Positions 26,678-35,496 of a stretch of 64,000 nt of DNA are shown here, piece after piece. The stretch comes from Prochlorococcus sp. MIT 0604 (GTDB lineage: Bacteria > Cyanobacteriota > Cyanobacteriia > PCC-6307 > Cyanobiaceae), in the NCBI RefSeq assembly GCF_000757845.1, contig NZ_CP007753.1:372001-436000 (forward strand), read 5' to 3'. A program made the translations under genes and the position numbers. Positions within the stretch are counted from its first letter, which is position 1, and every line of letters begins with the position of its first letter. The notes beneath the pieces were generated by a model. That model worked only from the letters and a program-made list of their open reading frames with translations, had not been told where the DNA came from and did not search any database.

Positions 26678-26851
26678 TTATTTAGTGTAATTAACACCTC
26701 TGTAATTTAATTCTGCTTTTTCATTACTTGAAGAAGCGTCATCCATTCTATTGGTGTATACGTTTCTTCTATAGGTAAGTTCAACAAGTTGCTTTTTAGC
26801 AGCTTCTTTGTTTTGAACGTAGTTTTTACCTCTGTAAGTTAAAGTAGTCAT
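26678..26851 (-). CDS. DUF4278 miniprotein with three YRG repeats, riboswitch-controlled
   Basis: A 57-aa protein from ATG 26851. It consists of three related copies of an L-[TN]-Y-R-[GR]-x-x-Y unit: LTYRGKNY at 4-11, LTYRRNVY at 25-32 and LNYRGVNY at 48-55. This is the DUF4278 pattern of cyanobacterial small proteins; its function is unknown. In-frame upstream codons GTG 26869 and TTG 26866 are better spaced (6-9 bases) from the GGGGG at 26876-26880, so the real start may be there, adding MLSHRN-like residues. The leader carries a glutamine-II riboswitch, so expression should follow nitrogen status. A strong terminator follows. Confidence 0.85.
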   Translation of the reverse strand: MTTLTYRGKNYVQNKEAAKKQLVELTYRRNVYTNRMDDASSSNEKAELNYRGVNYTK

Positions 26852-26875
26852 GTTTCGATGTGACAACACGGCCAT

Positions 26876-26925
26876 CCCCCGTTCCATGGTATGACTCGAA
26901 CTGCGCCCTCAAATGAGGGTGAACG
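26876..26925 (-). promoter_or_regulatory. Glutamine-II ('downstream-peptide') riboswitch
   Basis: On the minus strand, CGUUC (26925-26921) can pair with GAACG (26884-26880). Inside it a hairpin CCCUC-AUUU-GAGGG is followed by CGCAGUUCGAGUC. The 3' side runs into GGGGG, which can serve as the Shine-Dalgarno. The string GUUCACCC..GAGGGCGCAGUUCGA..GGAACGGGG matches, as I remember it, the downstream-peptide motif of Prochlorococcus and Synechococcus. That motif was later shown to bind glutamine, and it sits ahead of genes for short peptides. That is exactly the arrangement here. Ligand identity is established for the family, not tested here. Confidence 0.8.
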
Positions 26926-26949
26926 AAAAGTAGCGATTGCTACCAAATT

Positions 26950-26979
26950 ATTATAAGCGTATTTTTAGCTGCATGTCTA
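26950..26979 (-). promoter_or_regulatory. Promoter of the riboswitch-DUF4278 transcript
   Basis: Minus strand: TAGACA (26979-26974), an 18-base spacer, then a perfect TATAAT (26955-26950). The predicted start, about seven bases later near 26943, would give a leader of roughly 90 bases. It begins just before a GTAGC-AATC-GCTAC hairpin and the riboswitch core. Position and spacing fit a housekeeping sigma-70-type promoter. Confidence 0.65.
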
Positions 26980-27105
26980 GCTTTTACAAATAGAAACGAA
27001 GTTTTAATGTTTTTTTAATTATTATCTTAGGTAAATTTTTTTATAAATAGTCTCTAAAAAGGTTTATGTTTATATTTGGTTTAATCTTCATGTAACTATT
27101 TATTT

Positions 27106-27363
27106 ATGACAGGTTTTTTATATTTCTTGGGAAATACTTTAAGGTGGCCAGTGTTAAAGCCAAAAGAATTTTTTTCACTACATGCTTATTTTTCAATTAT
27201 TTATTTGATAACTTTTACTTTGAGTAAATATGATGTAAGCCAATCAAATTTAGTTTTTACTTTAGGAATACTAGCACCTCTTTTAATCGCTATTGGTCAA
27301 GGACTTCCAATTGATTGCCTTGATATGGAATCATCTTTGTTGAAGGAATTAAAAACTAAATAA
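27106..27363 (+). CDS. Small membrane protein, conserved hypothetical
   Basis: An 85-aa protein with two likely membrane segments: YFSIIYLITFTLSKY near 28-42, and LVFTLGILAPLLIAIGQG near 49-66. It starts MTGFLYFLGNTLRWPVLKPKEFF and ends in a short charged tail. I do not recognise a family. It is divergent from the riboswitch-controlled gene; the two share a 254-base gap holding the promoter and riboswitch on the other strand. The ATG has no obvious SD. Confidence 0.7.
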   Translation: MTGFLYFLGNTLRWPVLKPKEFFSLHAYFSIIYLITFTLSKYDVSQSNLVFTLGILAPLLIAIGQGLPIDCLDMESSLLKELKTK

Positions 27364-27385
27364 TATATATTTAAGTTAAAAATTT

Positions 27386-27631
27386 CTATAAAACTTGGAC
27401 AACTTCGCTTATTTCAGGAATCATTTCTTTTAACTTTCTTTCAATACCCATTTTGAGAGTCATAGTGCTACTAGGGCAACTACCACATGCTCCCTGAAGT
27501 CTGACTTTGACAATTGGACCATCTATTTCTGCAATCTCTACATTACCTCCATCAGAAATTAAAAAAGGTCTTAGCTCGTCAAGGACTTTTTCTACATTTT
27601 CATTTGTCAGCGAGAGTGTTTCAGTACTCAT
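27386..27631 (-). CDS. NifU-like C-terminal domain protein (Fe-S scaffold, Nfu type)
   Basis: An 81-aa stand-alone Nfu domain. [22 protein letters not shown] and [25 protein letters not shown] contain the CxxC pair that binds a labile Fe-S cluster between subunits. In cyanobacteria such NfuA/NifU proteins are major carriers that deliver [4Fe-4S] clusters to photosystem I and other apoproteins. Length and motif are typical. It faces the small membrane protein gene and diverges from mqo. Confidence 0.93.
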   Translation of the reverse strand: MSTETLSLTNENVEKVLDELRPFLISDGGNVEIAEIDGPIVKVRLQGACGSCPSSTMTLKMGIERKLKEMIPEISEVVQVL

Positions 27632-27701
27632 AATTTTGGATTAACTTTATAATAAGCCTAGAAAGAAATCTGATTAATTGCAAAAAAGATAATTTTCTGT
27701 T

Positions 27702-29198
27702 GTGACTTCATCTAAAAATCCCACTAATGACAATAGCTACTTTGATGCAGTCTTAGTAGGAGCAGGGATAATGAGTAGTACTTTAGCCCTCCTAATTTCA
27801 GAAGTTTTACCAGATATAAAATTTCTTATTATAGAAAAATTAAATGCTCCAGGAAGTGAAAGTACTGGCGCTTTTAACAATGCAGGTACAGGACATGCGG
27901 CTAATTGCGAATTAAACTATACCCCTTTAGATGAAAAAGGAAATCTAAAAATAGATAAAGCTCTCTCAATAAATCGTTCTTTTGAAACATCCATGTCTTT
28001 ATGGGCCTCATTGTATGAAGCAGGGAAAATTGATATTAAGAAGTTTCTAAAATTTATTCCTCATATTAGCTTTGTGTCTGGTCAGGATAATATTTCTTTT
28101 TTAAAAAAAAGATTTCAGAAAATGACCGAAAATCCTGAATTTATCGATATGGAATTTTCTACATCTTTTGATGAAATTTCATCATGGGCTCCTCTAATAA
28201 CAAAAGATAGAAATCCATCTGCTGAAATTGCTGCTACCAGAATAGGTAGAGGAACTGATATTAATTTTGAGGCTTTAACTAAAGAGTATTTGTCATTAGT
28301 TTCCTTAAACAAAAATGTTGAAATTAGATACAAAACAGAATTAGTAGATTTAAATAAAATTGATAAAAAACAATGGGAACTAGAAATCAGTTCTGAAGGT
28401 AGAAAAACTTCAATTAGAACTGGCTACGTTTTTCTTGGTGCTGGTGGAAAAACAATTAGTTATTTACAAAAATCAAAAATTCCAGAAGCAAAAAGTTATG
28501 GTGGATTTCCTGTTAGTGGTAAATGGCTTATTTGCGAGAAAAAAGATCTAACAGAAAAACATAACTCAAAAGTTTATGGTAAAGCTGATATTGGATCGCC
28601 ACCAATGTCTGTGCCTCATTTAGACACTAGATGGATTGATAATAAAAAACTTCTCTTATATGGACCTTTTGCTGGATTTACAACGAAATTTCTAAAACAA
28701 AGTTCATACTTTGACTTATTTAGTTCAATTAAAAAGAATAATATTTTTTCTATGTTAGACGTTGGTTTCAAGAACAACGATTTAATTAATTACCTAATAT
28801 TACAATCATTAAATAACCATAACTCAAGAGTTGAGAATCTAAAGAATATGATGCCATCAGCTAATCCTTCTGATTGGTATTTAAAGAATGCTGGTCAAAG
28901 AGTCCAAATAATTAAAAAAACTGAAGGTGGTGGCTCTTTGAAATTTGGAACTGAGATTGTAAATTCATCTGATGGTTCATTATCTGCTTTGTTGGGAGCC
29001 TCTCCTGGAGCAAGTACTGCGGTTTCAATTATGGTTGAGGTTCTAAAAAAATCTGTTTTATTTTTAAGCGATAAGCATAATCTTCAGAAAAAAATAAATG
29101 ACTTAATTTATCCAGAACTATCAGTCTCTAAAAATTACAGTACCTTCATAAAAGAAATTAAAAAAAGAAATAATTCCATTTTTGGTTTCCATCCATAA
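27702..29198 (+). CDS. mqo: Malate:quinone oxidoreductase
   Basis: FAD-dependent peripheral membrane enzyme that oxidises malate to oxaloacetate and passes electrons to quinone, replacing NAD-malate dehydrogenase. The 498-aa protein has the FAD motif [17 protein letters not shown] near residue 12, [25 protein letters not shown] near 48, [14 protein letters not shown] near 245, and [15 protein letters not shown] near 430. The GTG start at 27702 yields a normal N-terminus. It stands alone with its own upstream region. Quinone as acceptor is a family property. Confidence 0.93.
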   Translation: MTSSKNPTNDNSYFDAVLVGAGIMSSTLALLISEVLPDIKFLIIEKLNAPGSESTGAFNNAGTGHAANCELNYTPLDEKGNLKIDKALSINRSFETSMSLWASLYEAGKIDIKKFLKFIPHISFVSGQDNISFLKKRFQKMTENPEFIDMEFSTSFDEISSWAPLITKDRNPSAEIAATRIGRGTDINFEALTKEYLSLVSLNKNVEIRYKTELVDLNKIDKKQWELEISSEGRKTSIRTGYVFLGAGGKTISYLQKSKIPEAKSYGGFPVSGKWLICEKKDLTEKHNSKVYGKADIGSPPMSVPHLDTRWIDNKKLLLYGPFAGFTTKFLKQSSYFDLFSSIKKNNIFSMLDVGFKNNDLINYLILQSLNNHNSRVENLKNMMPSANPSDWYLKNAGQRVQIIKKTEGGGSLKFGTEIVNSSDGSLSALLGASPGASTAVSIMVEVLKKSVLFLSDKHNLQKKINDLIYPELSVSKNYSTFIKEIKKRNNSIFGFHP

Positions 29199-29253
29199 TT
29201 CTAATTAGCTAATATTAATCAAGATGTAATAAGAGGAGAATTTTTCTTTCTAT

Positions 29254-31062
29254 ATGACTGATATATCGGTTTCAAAAATTAGAAATTTCTGCATAATCGC
29301 TCATATTGACCATGGTAAATCTACCCTTGCAGATAGGTTGCTTCAAGATACTGGTACTGTGCAGCAAAGGGATATGCAAGAACAATTTTTGGATAGTATG
29401 GATCTTGAAAGAGAGAGAGGAATTACTATCAAGTTACAGGCCGCTAGGATGAAATATAAGGCTGACGATTCCCAAGAGTATGTTTTGAACTTAATAGATA
29501 CTCCAGGGCATGTTGATTTCTCTTATGAAGTTAGTAGATCTCTTCAAGCTTGTGAAGGAGCCTTACTTGTTGTTGATGCAAGTCAAGGAGTAGAAGCTCA
29601 AACCTTAGCTAATGTTTATCTTGCCTTAGAAAATAATCTTGAAATAATTCCTGTTTTAAATAAAGTTGATTTACCAGGGGCTGATGCTCAAAAAATAAAA
29701 CAAGAAATAGAGGAAATTATTGGACTTGATACATCTAATGCAATAAATTGTTCAGCAAAAACTGGAGTTGGTATTAAAGATATTTTGGAAGCAATCGTAA
29801 GAAGAGTACCTCCTCCTCAAGATGAAATTAAATTACCTACAAAGGCACTGATTTTTGATTCTTATTATGATCCGTACAGGGGAGTTATTGTTTATTTCAG
29901 GGTGATATCTGGGTCTCTAAATAAGAGAGAAAAAATATTATTAATGGCAAGTAAGAAAAATTATGAACTAGATGAGATAGGAATAATGGCGCCTGATCAG
30001 CAGCAAGTTGATGAATTACATGCAGGAGAAGTTGGTTATTTAGCTGCTTCTATAAAATCAGTTGCTGATGCGAGAGTGGGAGATACGATTACTCTTTTAA
30101 ATTCACCTGCCAATGATCCTTTGCCTGGATATAAGACAGCAAATCCTATGGTTTTTTGCGGCTTATTCCCGACTGATGCTGATCAATTCCCAGATTTAAG
30201 AGTATCACTTGAAAAATTACAATTATCTGATGCAGCTTTAAAATATGAGCCCGAAACCAGTAGCGCAATGGGCTTCGGATTTAGGTGCGGATTCCTAGGA
30301 CTTCTACATATGGAGATTGTTCAAGAAAGATTAGAAAGAGAATATGACTTGGATCTGATCGTAACGGCACCATCAGTTATTTATAAAGTTAATTTAAATC
30401 AGCAGGAATATATTTTTATTGATAATCCTTCTACAATTCCTGATCCACAACTTAGAGAATCAATAGAAGAGCCTTATGTGAAAATGGAAATTTATGCTCC
30501 CAATGAATTTAATGGAACATTAATGGGTTTATGTCAGGAAAGAAGGGGAGTATTTATAGATATGAAATACATAACAACAGATCGAGTTACCTTGATTTAT
30601 GAAATTCCATTAGCAGAAGTTGTTACAGATTTCTTTGATCAAATGAAAAGTAGAACCCAAGGTTATGCATCAATGGAATATCATTTGATTGGTTATAGAA
30701 AAAATGACCTTGTTAGATTAGATGTTCTAATAAATTCAGAAAGAGCAGATCCATTAACTTCTATTGTTCATAAAGATAAGGCTTATGGAATCGGCAGAAG
30801 TTTAGTTGAGAAATTAAAAGAACTTATTCCAAAACAACAATTTAAAATACCTATTCAAGCATCAATCGGTAGCAGGATTATTGCAAGTGAAAGCATAAGT
30901 GCTTTGCGAAAAGATGTTTTATCTAAATGTTATGGAGGGGATATTTCTAGGAAAAAGAAACTTTTAAAGAAACAAGCCAAAGGTAAAAAGAGGATGAAGG
31001 CAATGGGTAAAGTTGAAGTCCCTCAAGAAGCTTTTATGGCAGTCTTGAAATTAAACCAGTAA
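29254..31062 (+). CDS. lepA: Elongation factor 4 (LepA)
   Basis: Translational GTPase that acts on stalled or mistranslocated ribosomes and in initiation. The 602-aa protein shows [20 protein letters not shown] near 13 (P-loop), [25 protein letters not shown] near 87, and NKVDLPGAD. Its specific C-terminal domain begins after domain V, with [42 protein letters not shown] near 545. An SD-like AGAGGAG lies 13 bases before the ATG. No oddities. Confidence 0.97.
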   Translation: MTDISVSKIRNFCIIAHIDHGKSTLADRLLQDTGTVQQRDMQEQFLDSMDLERERGITIKLQAARMKYKADDSQEYVLNLIDTPGHVDFSYEVSRSLQACEGALLVVDASQGVEAQTLANVYLALENNLEIIPVLNKVDLPGADAQKIKQEIEEIIGLDTSNAINCSAKTGVGIKDILEAIVRRVPPPQDEIKLPTKALIFDSYYDPYRGVIVYFRVISGSLNKREKILLMASKKNYELDEIGIMAPDQQQVDELHAGEVGYLAASIKSVADARVGDTITLLNSPANDPLPGYKTANPMVFCGLFPTDADQFPDLRVSLEKLQLSDAALKYEPETSSAMGFGFRCGFLGLLHMEIVQERLEREYDLDLIVTAPSVIYKVNLNQQEYIFIDNPSTIPDPQLRESIEEPYVKMEIYAPNEFNGTLMGLCQERRGVFIDMKYITTDRVTLIYEIPLAEVVTDFFDQMKSRTQGYASMEYHLIGYRKNDLVRLDVLINSERADPLTSIVHKDKAYGIGRSLVEKLKELIPKQQFKIPIQASIGSRIIASESISALRKDVLSKCYGGDISRKKKLLKKQAKGKKRMKAMGKVEVPQEAFMAVLKLNQ

Positions 31063-31141
31063 TTTCTTTTAATTTAAAATTTACAGCTATTTATTTTTAA
31101 AAGAATTGGGTATATTTCATTTATATCTTTAAAAAAAGATT

Positions 31142-31987
31142 TTGGATATCAACTCATCTAATCGTGTCGGCGCAAATATCAGAAAAGCTGGATTTTTAAT
31201 TGTACTTTTTTATCTTCTTGTTGTTTTTATAATGAAATTTTTAGAGGCCAATAATTTTTTTGGCTATTCATTTTCAATGTTAAGCAATGATATCTTTGCC
31301 CCTCCTTCTCTTAATCATTTTTGTGGCACAGATAGATTAGGAAGAGATGTTTGCTTAAGAACTTTGCAAGGATCATCATTAGCGATAGAAGTTGTGTTCT
31401 TAGCTATTCTTTTTTCATTAAGTTTGGGGTTGCCATTGGGATTATTAAGTGGATATTTTGGTGGTTTTTTTGATAAATGCTTATCACTAATAATGGATAC
31501 TATTTTTTCAATACCTGTAATTTTGCTTTCAGTTGTTGTGGCTTTTGTATTGGGTAAGGGTATCCTTAACGCGGCTTTGGCATTGTGTATTGTTTACTCT
31601 CCTCAATATTTTAGATTAATCAGAAATCAGACAATATTGGTTAAATCCGAAACTTATGTGGAGGCAGCTCAAGTCGCAGGAGCTGATGTTAAAAAAATTA
31701 TTTTTAAATATATTCTCCCAAATGTAATAACACCATTGCCTATTTTGCTTACCCTAAATGCTGCAGATGCTGTTTTGGTATTAGGAAGTTTAGGATTTTT
31801 AGGTCTTGGTGTTCCTGCAGATGTCCCAGAGTGGGGAAGTGATTTAAATCTGGCTCTTGCCGCTTTACCTACAGGTATTTGGTGGACGGCTTTGTTCCCA
31901 GGTTTGGCAATGTTTTTTTTAGTTTTAGGTCTTTCTTTTATAGGAGAGGACCTTGAAGAAATTTTTGATAGTCAAAATTCTGAATAA
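31142..31987 (+). CDS. ABC transporter permease, DppC/NikC type
   Basis: A 281-aa inner-membrane permease of the dipeptide/nickel (DppC) family with about six membrane segments. Motifs are HFCGTDRLGRDVCLRTLQGSS near 60, the cytoplasmic EAA loop around ETYVEAAQVAGADVKKIIFKYILPNVITPL near 178, and the terminal PEWGSDLNLALAALPTGIWWTALFPGL. The TTG start at 31142 has a poly-A then GA just upstream. No ATPase, partner permease or binding protein is adjacent, so this is an isolated subunit in the window. Substrate (peptide or metal) unknown. Confidence 0.85.
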   Translation: MDINSSNRVGANIRKAGFLIVLFYLLVVFIMKFLEANNFFGYSFSMLSNDIFAPPSLNHFCGTDRLGRDVCLRTLQGSSLAIEVVFLAILFSLSLGLPLGLLSGYFGGFFDKCLSLIMDTIFSIPVILLSVVVAFVLGKGILNAALALCIVYSPQYFRLIRNQTILVKSETYVEAAQVAGADVKKIIFKYILPNVITPLPILLTLNAADAVLVLGSLGFLGLGVPADVPEWGSDLNLALAALPTGIWWTALFPGLAMFFLVLGLSFIGEDLEEIFDSQNSE

Positions 31988-31989
31988 AT

Positions 31990-32661
31990 TTAGTTATCTG
32001 TAATACGATCAAGTTCTCCTTGATCATTCAACTTTGGATATTCTTTAGCTGATTTTTTATACACCGCAGCTAATTCTGGGTAACACCATTCAAAAAGTGT
32101 TTTTTGATATTCATCCATATTTAAACCTTCTCCATTAGCGGGCAATATACCTTTGTTTTTTCTTTGGCGAATAGCTTCAAATAATAATATAGAAGCAGCA
32201 ACTGAAACATTCAGAGATTGAACCATACCTCTCATAGGTATAAAAATTGATTGATCAACCATTGATATAAGTTCATTACTTAGTCCCCATTTTTCTGCTC
32301 CTAAAACAAAACATGTATCTTGAGAATAATCAAAATTTCTATAATCTACTGATTCACTATTAAGAGTCGTTCCATATAACATAAAACCCTTATTCTTTAA
32401 ATCAGATATTGCCGTGATAGTGTTTTCATGATTATTCAGTTTTACCCATTTTTGACTTCCTTGTGCAGTACTATTAAAAGTCTTAACGGCATTAGTTTTG
32501 CTAATAAAATTTGCTTCGAAAACTCCTGCCGCATCACATGTCCTTAATATCGCAGATAAATTATGTGGTTTATTGACATCCTCAACTAAAACAGTCAAGT
32601 TTTTCATTCTGCAATCTAAAACGCTTTTGATTCGTTCAAATCTTCTTGGCAAAATTGACAT
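31990..32661 (-). CDS. trmH: tRNA (guanosine-18-2'-O)-methyltransferase
   Basis: SpoU/TrmH (SPOUT class) enzyme that methylates the ribose of G18 in the tRNA D-loop. The 223-aa protein opens MSILPRRFERIKSVLDCRM. It has VLVEDVNKPHNLSAILRTCDAAGV near 25 (motif 1), CFVLGAEKWGLSNELISMVD near 115 (motif 2), and IFIPMRGMVQSLNVSVAASILLFEAIRQR near 137 (motif 3 of the trefoil knot). Length fits TrmH. It lies tail to tail with the permease gene, two bases apart. Confidence 0.93.
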   Translation of the reverse strand: MSILPRRFERIKSVLDCRMKNLTVLVEDVNKPHNLSAILRTCDAAGVFEANFISKTNAVKTFNSTAQGSQKWVKLNNHENTITAISDLKNKGFMLYGTTLNSESVDYRNFDYSQDTCFVLGAEKWGLSNELISMVDQSIFIPMRGMVQSLNVSVAASILLFEAIRQRKNKGILPANGEGLNMDEYQKTLFEWCYPELAAVYKKSAKEYPKLNDQGELDRITDN

Positions 32662-32756
32662 TTATAATCTTTTCACACTTTTAAATTATATTCAAAAAAT
32701 ATTGATTACCTATTAAATCTCTTGGTTTATAATATTTTGGTAGTTAGGTTAAATCA

Positions 32757-32960
32757 ATGGCATACATAGAATGGGACTATACAGTAATAACAAGTATGGT
32801 AGAAAAACAAGGGTGGGATTTACCTGATCGTGAATCGGAAGAATGGAATAAATTTAACGATGAATTAGGAGAAAAAATGAGAGGTGTTGGACTTATTTTT
32901 GAAAAATATTGTAAATTTATTCCTGACGTAGGAGAAGGAGTTCATCTTCTAGATGACTGA
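32757..32960 (+). CDS. Small conserved hypothetical protein (67 aa)
   Basis: A 67-aa soluble acidic protein beginning MAYIEWDYTVITSMVEKQGW and containing LPDRESEEWNKFNDELGEKMRG and GLIFEKYCKFIPDVGEGVHLLDD. It has several Trp and one Cys and no membrane segment. I do not recognise the family. AGGTT lies upstream of the ATG, and a candidate terminator follows 17 bases after the stop, which supports a small monocistronic gene. Confidence 0.65.
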   Translation: MAYIEWDYTVITSMVEKQGWDLPDRESEEWNKFNDELGEKMRGVGLIFEKYCKFIPDVGEGVHLLDD

Positions 32961-32977
32961 TCATAAATAGTTTAAAA

Positions 32978-33003
32978 CCATTGATGTATCCCTTAATCAA
33001 TGG
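32978..33003 (+). terminator. Hairpin after the 67-aa gene, candidate terminator
   Basis: An 8-bp stem CCATTGAT (32978-32985) / ATCAATGG (32996-33003) with loop GTATCCCTTA. The downstream tract CTTATTAATTAATAAG is only partly U-rich, so termination strength is doubtful. Its position 18 bases after the stop codon supports a terminator role. Confidence 0.35.
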
Positions 33004-33137
33004 CTTATTAATTAATAAGATAATATAATTTCACTAAATTAGAACTGGCAATTATTAAGGCTTTATAAAGCTTGTACTCTAAAAAAAAATTTTTATTCCA
33101 CAAAAAAGTTATTTAATTTCTATATTTGAATAAAAAT

Positions 33138-33530
33138 ATGAAAAATAAATTAACATTTTTATTCGATGGTGGTTGTCCACTTTGTTTGAGAGAAACAAAT
33201 TTTCTTAAAAAAAGAGATACCTTAAATCAAATTGCATTTATAGATATTAATAGTAAGGATTATGATCAAAGTCTTTTTAATGACATCTCATATTCAGAAG
33301 CTATGTCAAACCTGCATGGGATTATTGAAAATGGTGAAATTATTAGGGGACTAGATGTACTTGCATATTCTTATGAATTAGTTGGTTTAGGTTGGGTTTA
33401 TTATCCCTTGAAGATTAAGCTCTTATCTCCATTATTGAGATTGGTTTACAGATATTGGGCAAAATATAGACTTCAAATTACAGGTAGATCCGATATTGAA
33501 AAACTTTGTACCTCACAATGTGAACAATAA
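33138..33530 (+). CDS. DUF393 (DCC family) thiol-disulfide protein
   Basis: About 130 aa. The start KNKLTFLFDGGCPLCLRETNFL contains the D-G-x-C-P-x-C signature of the DCC (DUF393) family, predicted thiol-disulfide oxidoreductases of thioredoxin-like fold. A hydrophobic region near 90-115 (GLGWVYYPLKIKLLSPLLRLVYRYWAKYRLQI) could touch a membrane. ATG 33138 is chosen over TTG 33126 because DCC proteins begin close to this strand. It is the first gene of a tightly packed set running to the photolyase-like gene (2-base gap to the next gene). Confidence 0.85.
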   Translation: MKNKLTFLFDGGCPLCLRETNFLKKRDTLNQIAFIDINSKDYDQSLFNDISYSEAMSNLHGIIENGEIIRGLDVLAYSYELVGLGWVYYPLKIKLLSPLLRLVYRYWAKYRLQITGRSDIEKLCTSQCEQ

Positions 33531-33532
33531 AT

Positions 33533-33769
33533 ATGGAAAGTATCGATATAGACAGAATAATAGAAATGTGTTGGGAAGATAGAACACCCTTTGAAGCTAT
33601 CGAGTATCAATTTGGTTTAAAAGAGGAAGATGCGATAAAAATTATGCGTCAAAATCTTAAATCCAAATCTTTCAAAGTCTGGAGAAAGAGAGTTTCGGGA
33701 AGAAATACAAAACATATGGCCCTTAAAGATTCAACTAGATTTAAATCTACTCATAAAAGAAAATTATAA
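33533..33769 (+). CDS. DUF2805 / TIGR03643 family protein
   Basis: A 78-aa basic protein: DIDRIIEMCWEDRTPFEAIEYQFGLKEEDAIKIMRQNL is a helix-turn-helix-like segment, followed by KSFKVWRKRVSGRNTKHMAL and a Lys/Arg-rich tail. This order (MAWEDRTPFE.I..QFG..E..V...MR) is the TIGR03643 signature. Members often lie next to photolyase/cryptochrome genes, as here. A nucleic-acid-binding role is plausible from its charge but unproven. Starts two bases after the DUF393 stop. Confidence 0.85.
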   Translation: MESIDIDRIIEMCWEDRTPFEAIEYQFGLKEEDAIKIMRQNLKSKSFKVWRKRVSGRNTKHMALKDSTRFKSTHKRKL

Positions 33770-33772
33770 ATT

Positions 33773-33904
33773 TTGAAAAATCTTTCCACTAAAACTTGTC
33801 CTGTTTGTAATAGGCCATTTGAGTGGCGTAAAAAATGGAAAAACTGTTGGGATGATGTTATCTACTGTTCAAAAAGATGCAGTAACAGGAAGTCGCAAAG
33901 ATGA
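33773..33904 (+). CDS. DUF2256 zinc-ribbon miniprotein (43 aa)
   Basis: A 43-aa frame from TTG 33773, [20 protein letters not shown] then [20 protein letters not shown]. It has the C-x2-C ... Y-C-x3-C pattern and the PFxWRKKW core of DUF2256, a family of about 50 residues with four zinc-binding cysteines. It starts three bases after the DUF2805 stop, and its TGA overlaps the ATG of the photolyase-like gene in an ATGA junction, which strongly supports translation. In many bacteria DUF2256 neighbours cryptochrome/photolyase genes; its role is unknown. Confidence 0.88.
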   Translation: MKNLSTKTCPVCNRPFEWRKKWKNCWDDVIYCSKRCSNRKSQR

Positions 33905-35391
33905 AACAAATATCAATTATTTTCCCCAATCAACTTTTTAGAGAAAGCCCAATCTTAAAAATAAATTGTGAAGTTTTGATTTTAGAAGACTCATTATTTT
34001 TTGGAAATGATAAATTTCATAAATTAATTAACCATAAAAATAAGTTAGTTTTTCATAGAGCATCTATGCTCGCTTATAAAAATTATTTAGAAATATCTGG
34101 CTTTAAAGTTTTATATATCGAAAACAAGAATAATGTTTCTACAGTTGATCACTTATCGGAACTTATTAAAAATAAATATCAGAAAATAAATCTCATTGAC
34201 CCTCATGATTTTTTAATAATGAAGAGGATTAATAATTTTGTTGAAAGTAATAATTTAGCTTTAAATATTTTGCCTTCTCCTATGTTTATGAGCAGTGAAG
34301 ATTTAAAAGATTTATTTGCATCAAATACAAAAAAACCTCTTATGGGGAGATTTTATGAGAATCAAAGAAAGAGCCAAAAGATATTAGTTAATCCTGATGA
34401 TACACCTGAAGGTGGTAAATGGAGTTTCGATGAAATGAACAGAAAAAAATTGCCAAAAAAAATAAATATACCCGATACACCTAAATTACAAAAAAATAAA
34501 TTTGTAGTTAATGCAGAAAGGTCATTAGCAAATTTTGATATTGAGTTTATTGGAGAAAGTAACAACTTTTTATATCCAACTAATTTTGAAGAGGCAGATG
34601 CATGGTTAAATGATTTTTTTAAACATAGATTTTTCTTATTTGGAGATTATGAGGATGCTATTTCTAAAGAAAATTCTTTTTTATGGCACAGTTTACTTTC
34701 TCCTCTTTTAAATAGCGGCTTATTAACCCCAGATGTAGTAGTAAATAAAGCATTACTTTTTGCAAAAAATAATAATGTTCCTATTAACTCTTTAGAGGGC
34801 TTTATTCGTCAAATTATTGGATGGAGAGAATTTATTTGCCTTGTCTATAAAAAGTACGGAACAAAGATGCGAAATAGTAATTTTTGGAATTTTGAAGATA
34901 AACCAATTCCAAAATCTTTTTATCAAGGAAATACAGGAATTGAACCAGTAGACGTTGTTATAAAAAATATTATTAAATTTGGTTATTGTCATCATATTGA
35001 GCGGCTAATGATTGTTGGCAACTTTATGCTTCTATGTAGAATTCACCCCAACCAAGTTTATAAATGGTTTATGGAAATGTTTATTGATTCCTATGATTGG
35101 GTTATGGTCCCAAATGTTTACGGAATGAGTCAGTTTAGTGATGGAGGTATCTTTTCAACAAAGCCATATATATCAAGCTCTAATTATGTAAAGAAAATGT
35201 CTAATTTCAAAAGTGGCCCATGGTGTGAAATATGGGATGGCTTATTTTGGAAATTTATTAATGATAATGAAAGCTTTTTTAGAAAGCAATATCGTCTGGC
35301 AATGTTAACGAGAAATCTCGATAAAATGTCAGAGGAAAAATTAAATAATCACTTAAAAACGGCCGATAAATTTTTAAGAGATATTCAATAA
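33901..35391 (+). CDS. FeS-BCP-group photolyase/cryptochrome, iron-sulfur site apparently lost
   Basis: A 496-aa flavoprotein of the bacterial (6-4) photolyase / CryB group. It opens [19 protein letters not shown] (antenna domain). The FAD domain includes [19 protein letters not shown] near 300, the lesion-site His pair in [18 protein letters not shown] (His364-His365), [21 protein letters not shown] near 398 and [13 protein letters not shown] near 421. Typical members carry four cysteines for a [4Fe-4S] cluster. Here the TGMxC position reads TGIEP (Pro349), and the YCxxCxY stretch reads NFKSGPWC, leaving only Cys442. It is the last gene of the DUF393-DUF2805-DUF2256 cluster, coupled by ATGA. 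Confidence 0.85.
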   Translation: MKQISIIFPNQLFRESPILKINCEVLILEDSLFFGNDKFHKLINHKNKLVFHRASMLAYKNYLEISGFKVLYIENKNNVSTVDHLSELIKNKYQKINLIDPHDFLIMKRINNFVESNNLALNILPSPMFMSSEDLKDLFASNTKKPLMGRFYENQRKSQKILVNPDDTPEGGKWSFDEMNRKKLPKKINIPDTPKLQKNKFVVNAERSLANFDIEFIGESNNFLYPTNFEEADAWLNDFFKHRFFLFGDYEDAISKENSFLWHSLLSPLLNSGLLTPDVVVNKALLFAKNNNVPINSLEGFIRQIIGWREFICLVYKKYGTKMRNSNFWNFEDKPIPKSFYQGNTGIEPVDVVIKNIIKFGYCHHIERLMIVGNFMLLCRIHPNQVYKWFMEMFIDSYDWVMVPNVYGMSQFSDGGIFSTKPYISSSNYVKKMSNFKSGPWCEIWDGLFWKFINDNESFFRKQYRLAMLTRNLDKMSEEKLNNHLKTADKFLRDIQ

Positions 35392-35496
35392 ATTAAGAGT
35401 AATAACCTACAGTTTTCTTTGAAAAATTAAAAGAATATTATGTTATGAAGAAATATTAAGTACGCATGTTAGCTTAAATAAAATTAGATTTATCTA

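Noticed and set aside
26602-26697. Longer start for the arsM-like protein (32 extra residues)
   Set aside because: The extension runs through a strong terminator hairpin and the end of the upstream gene; the ArsM-like N-terminus MSESCC is typical without it.
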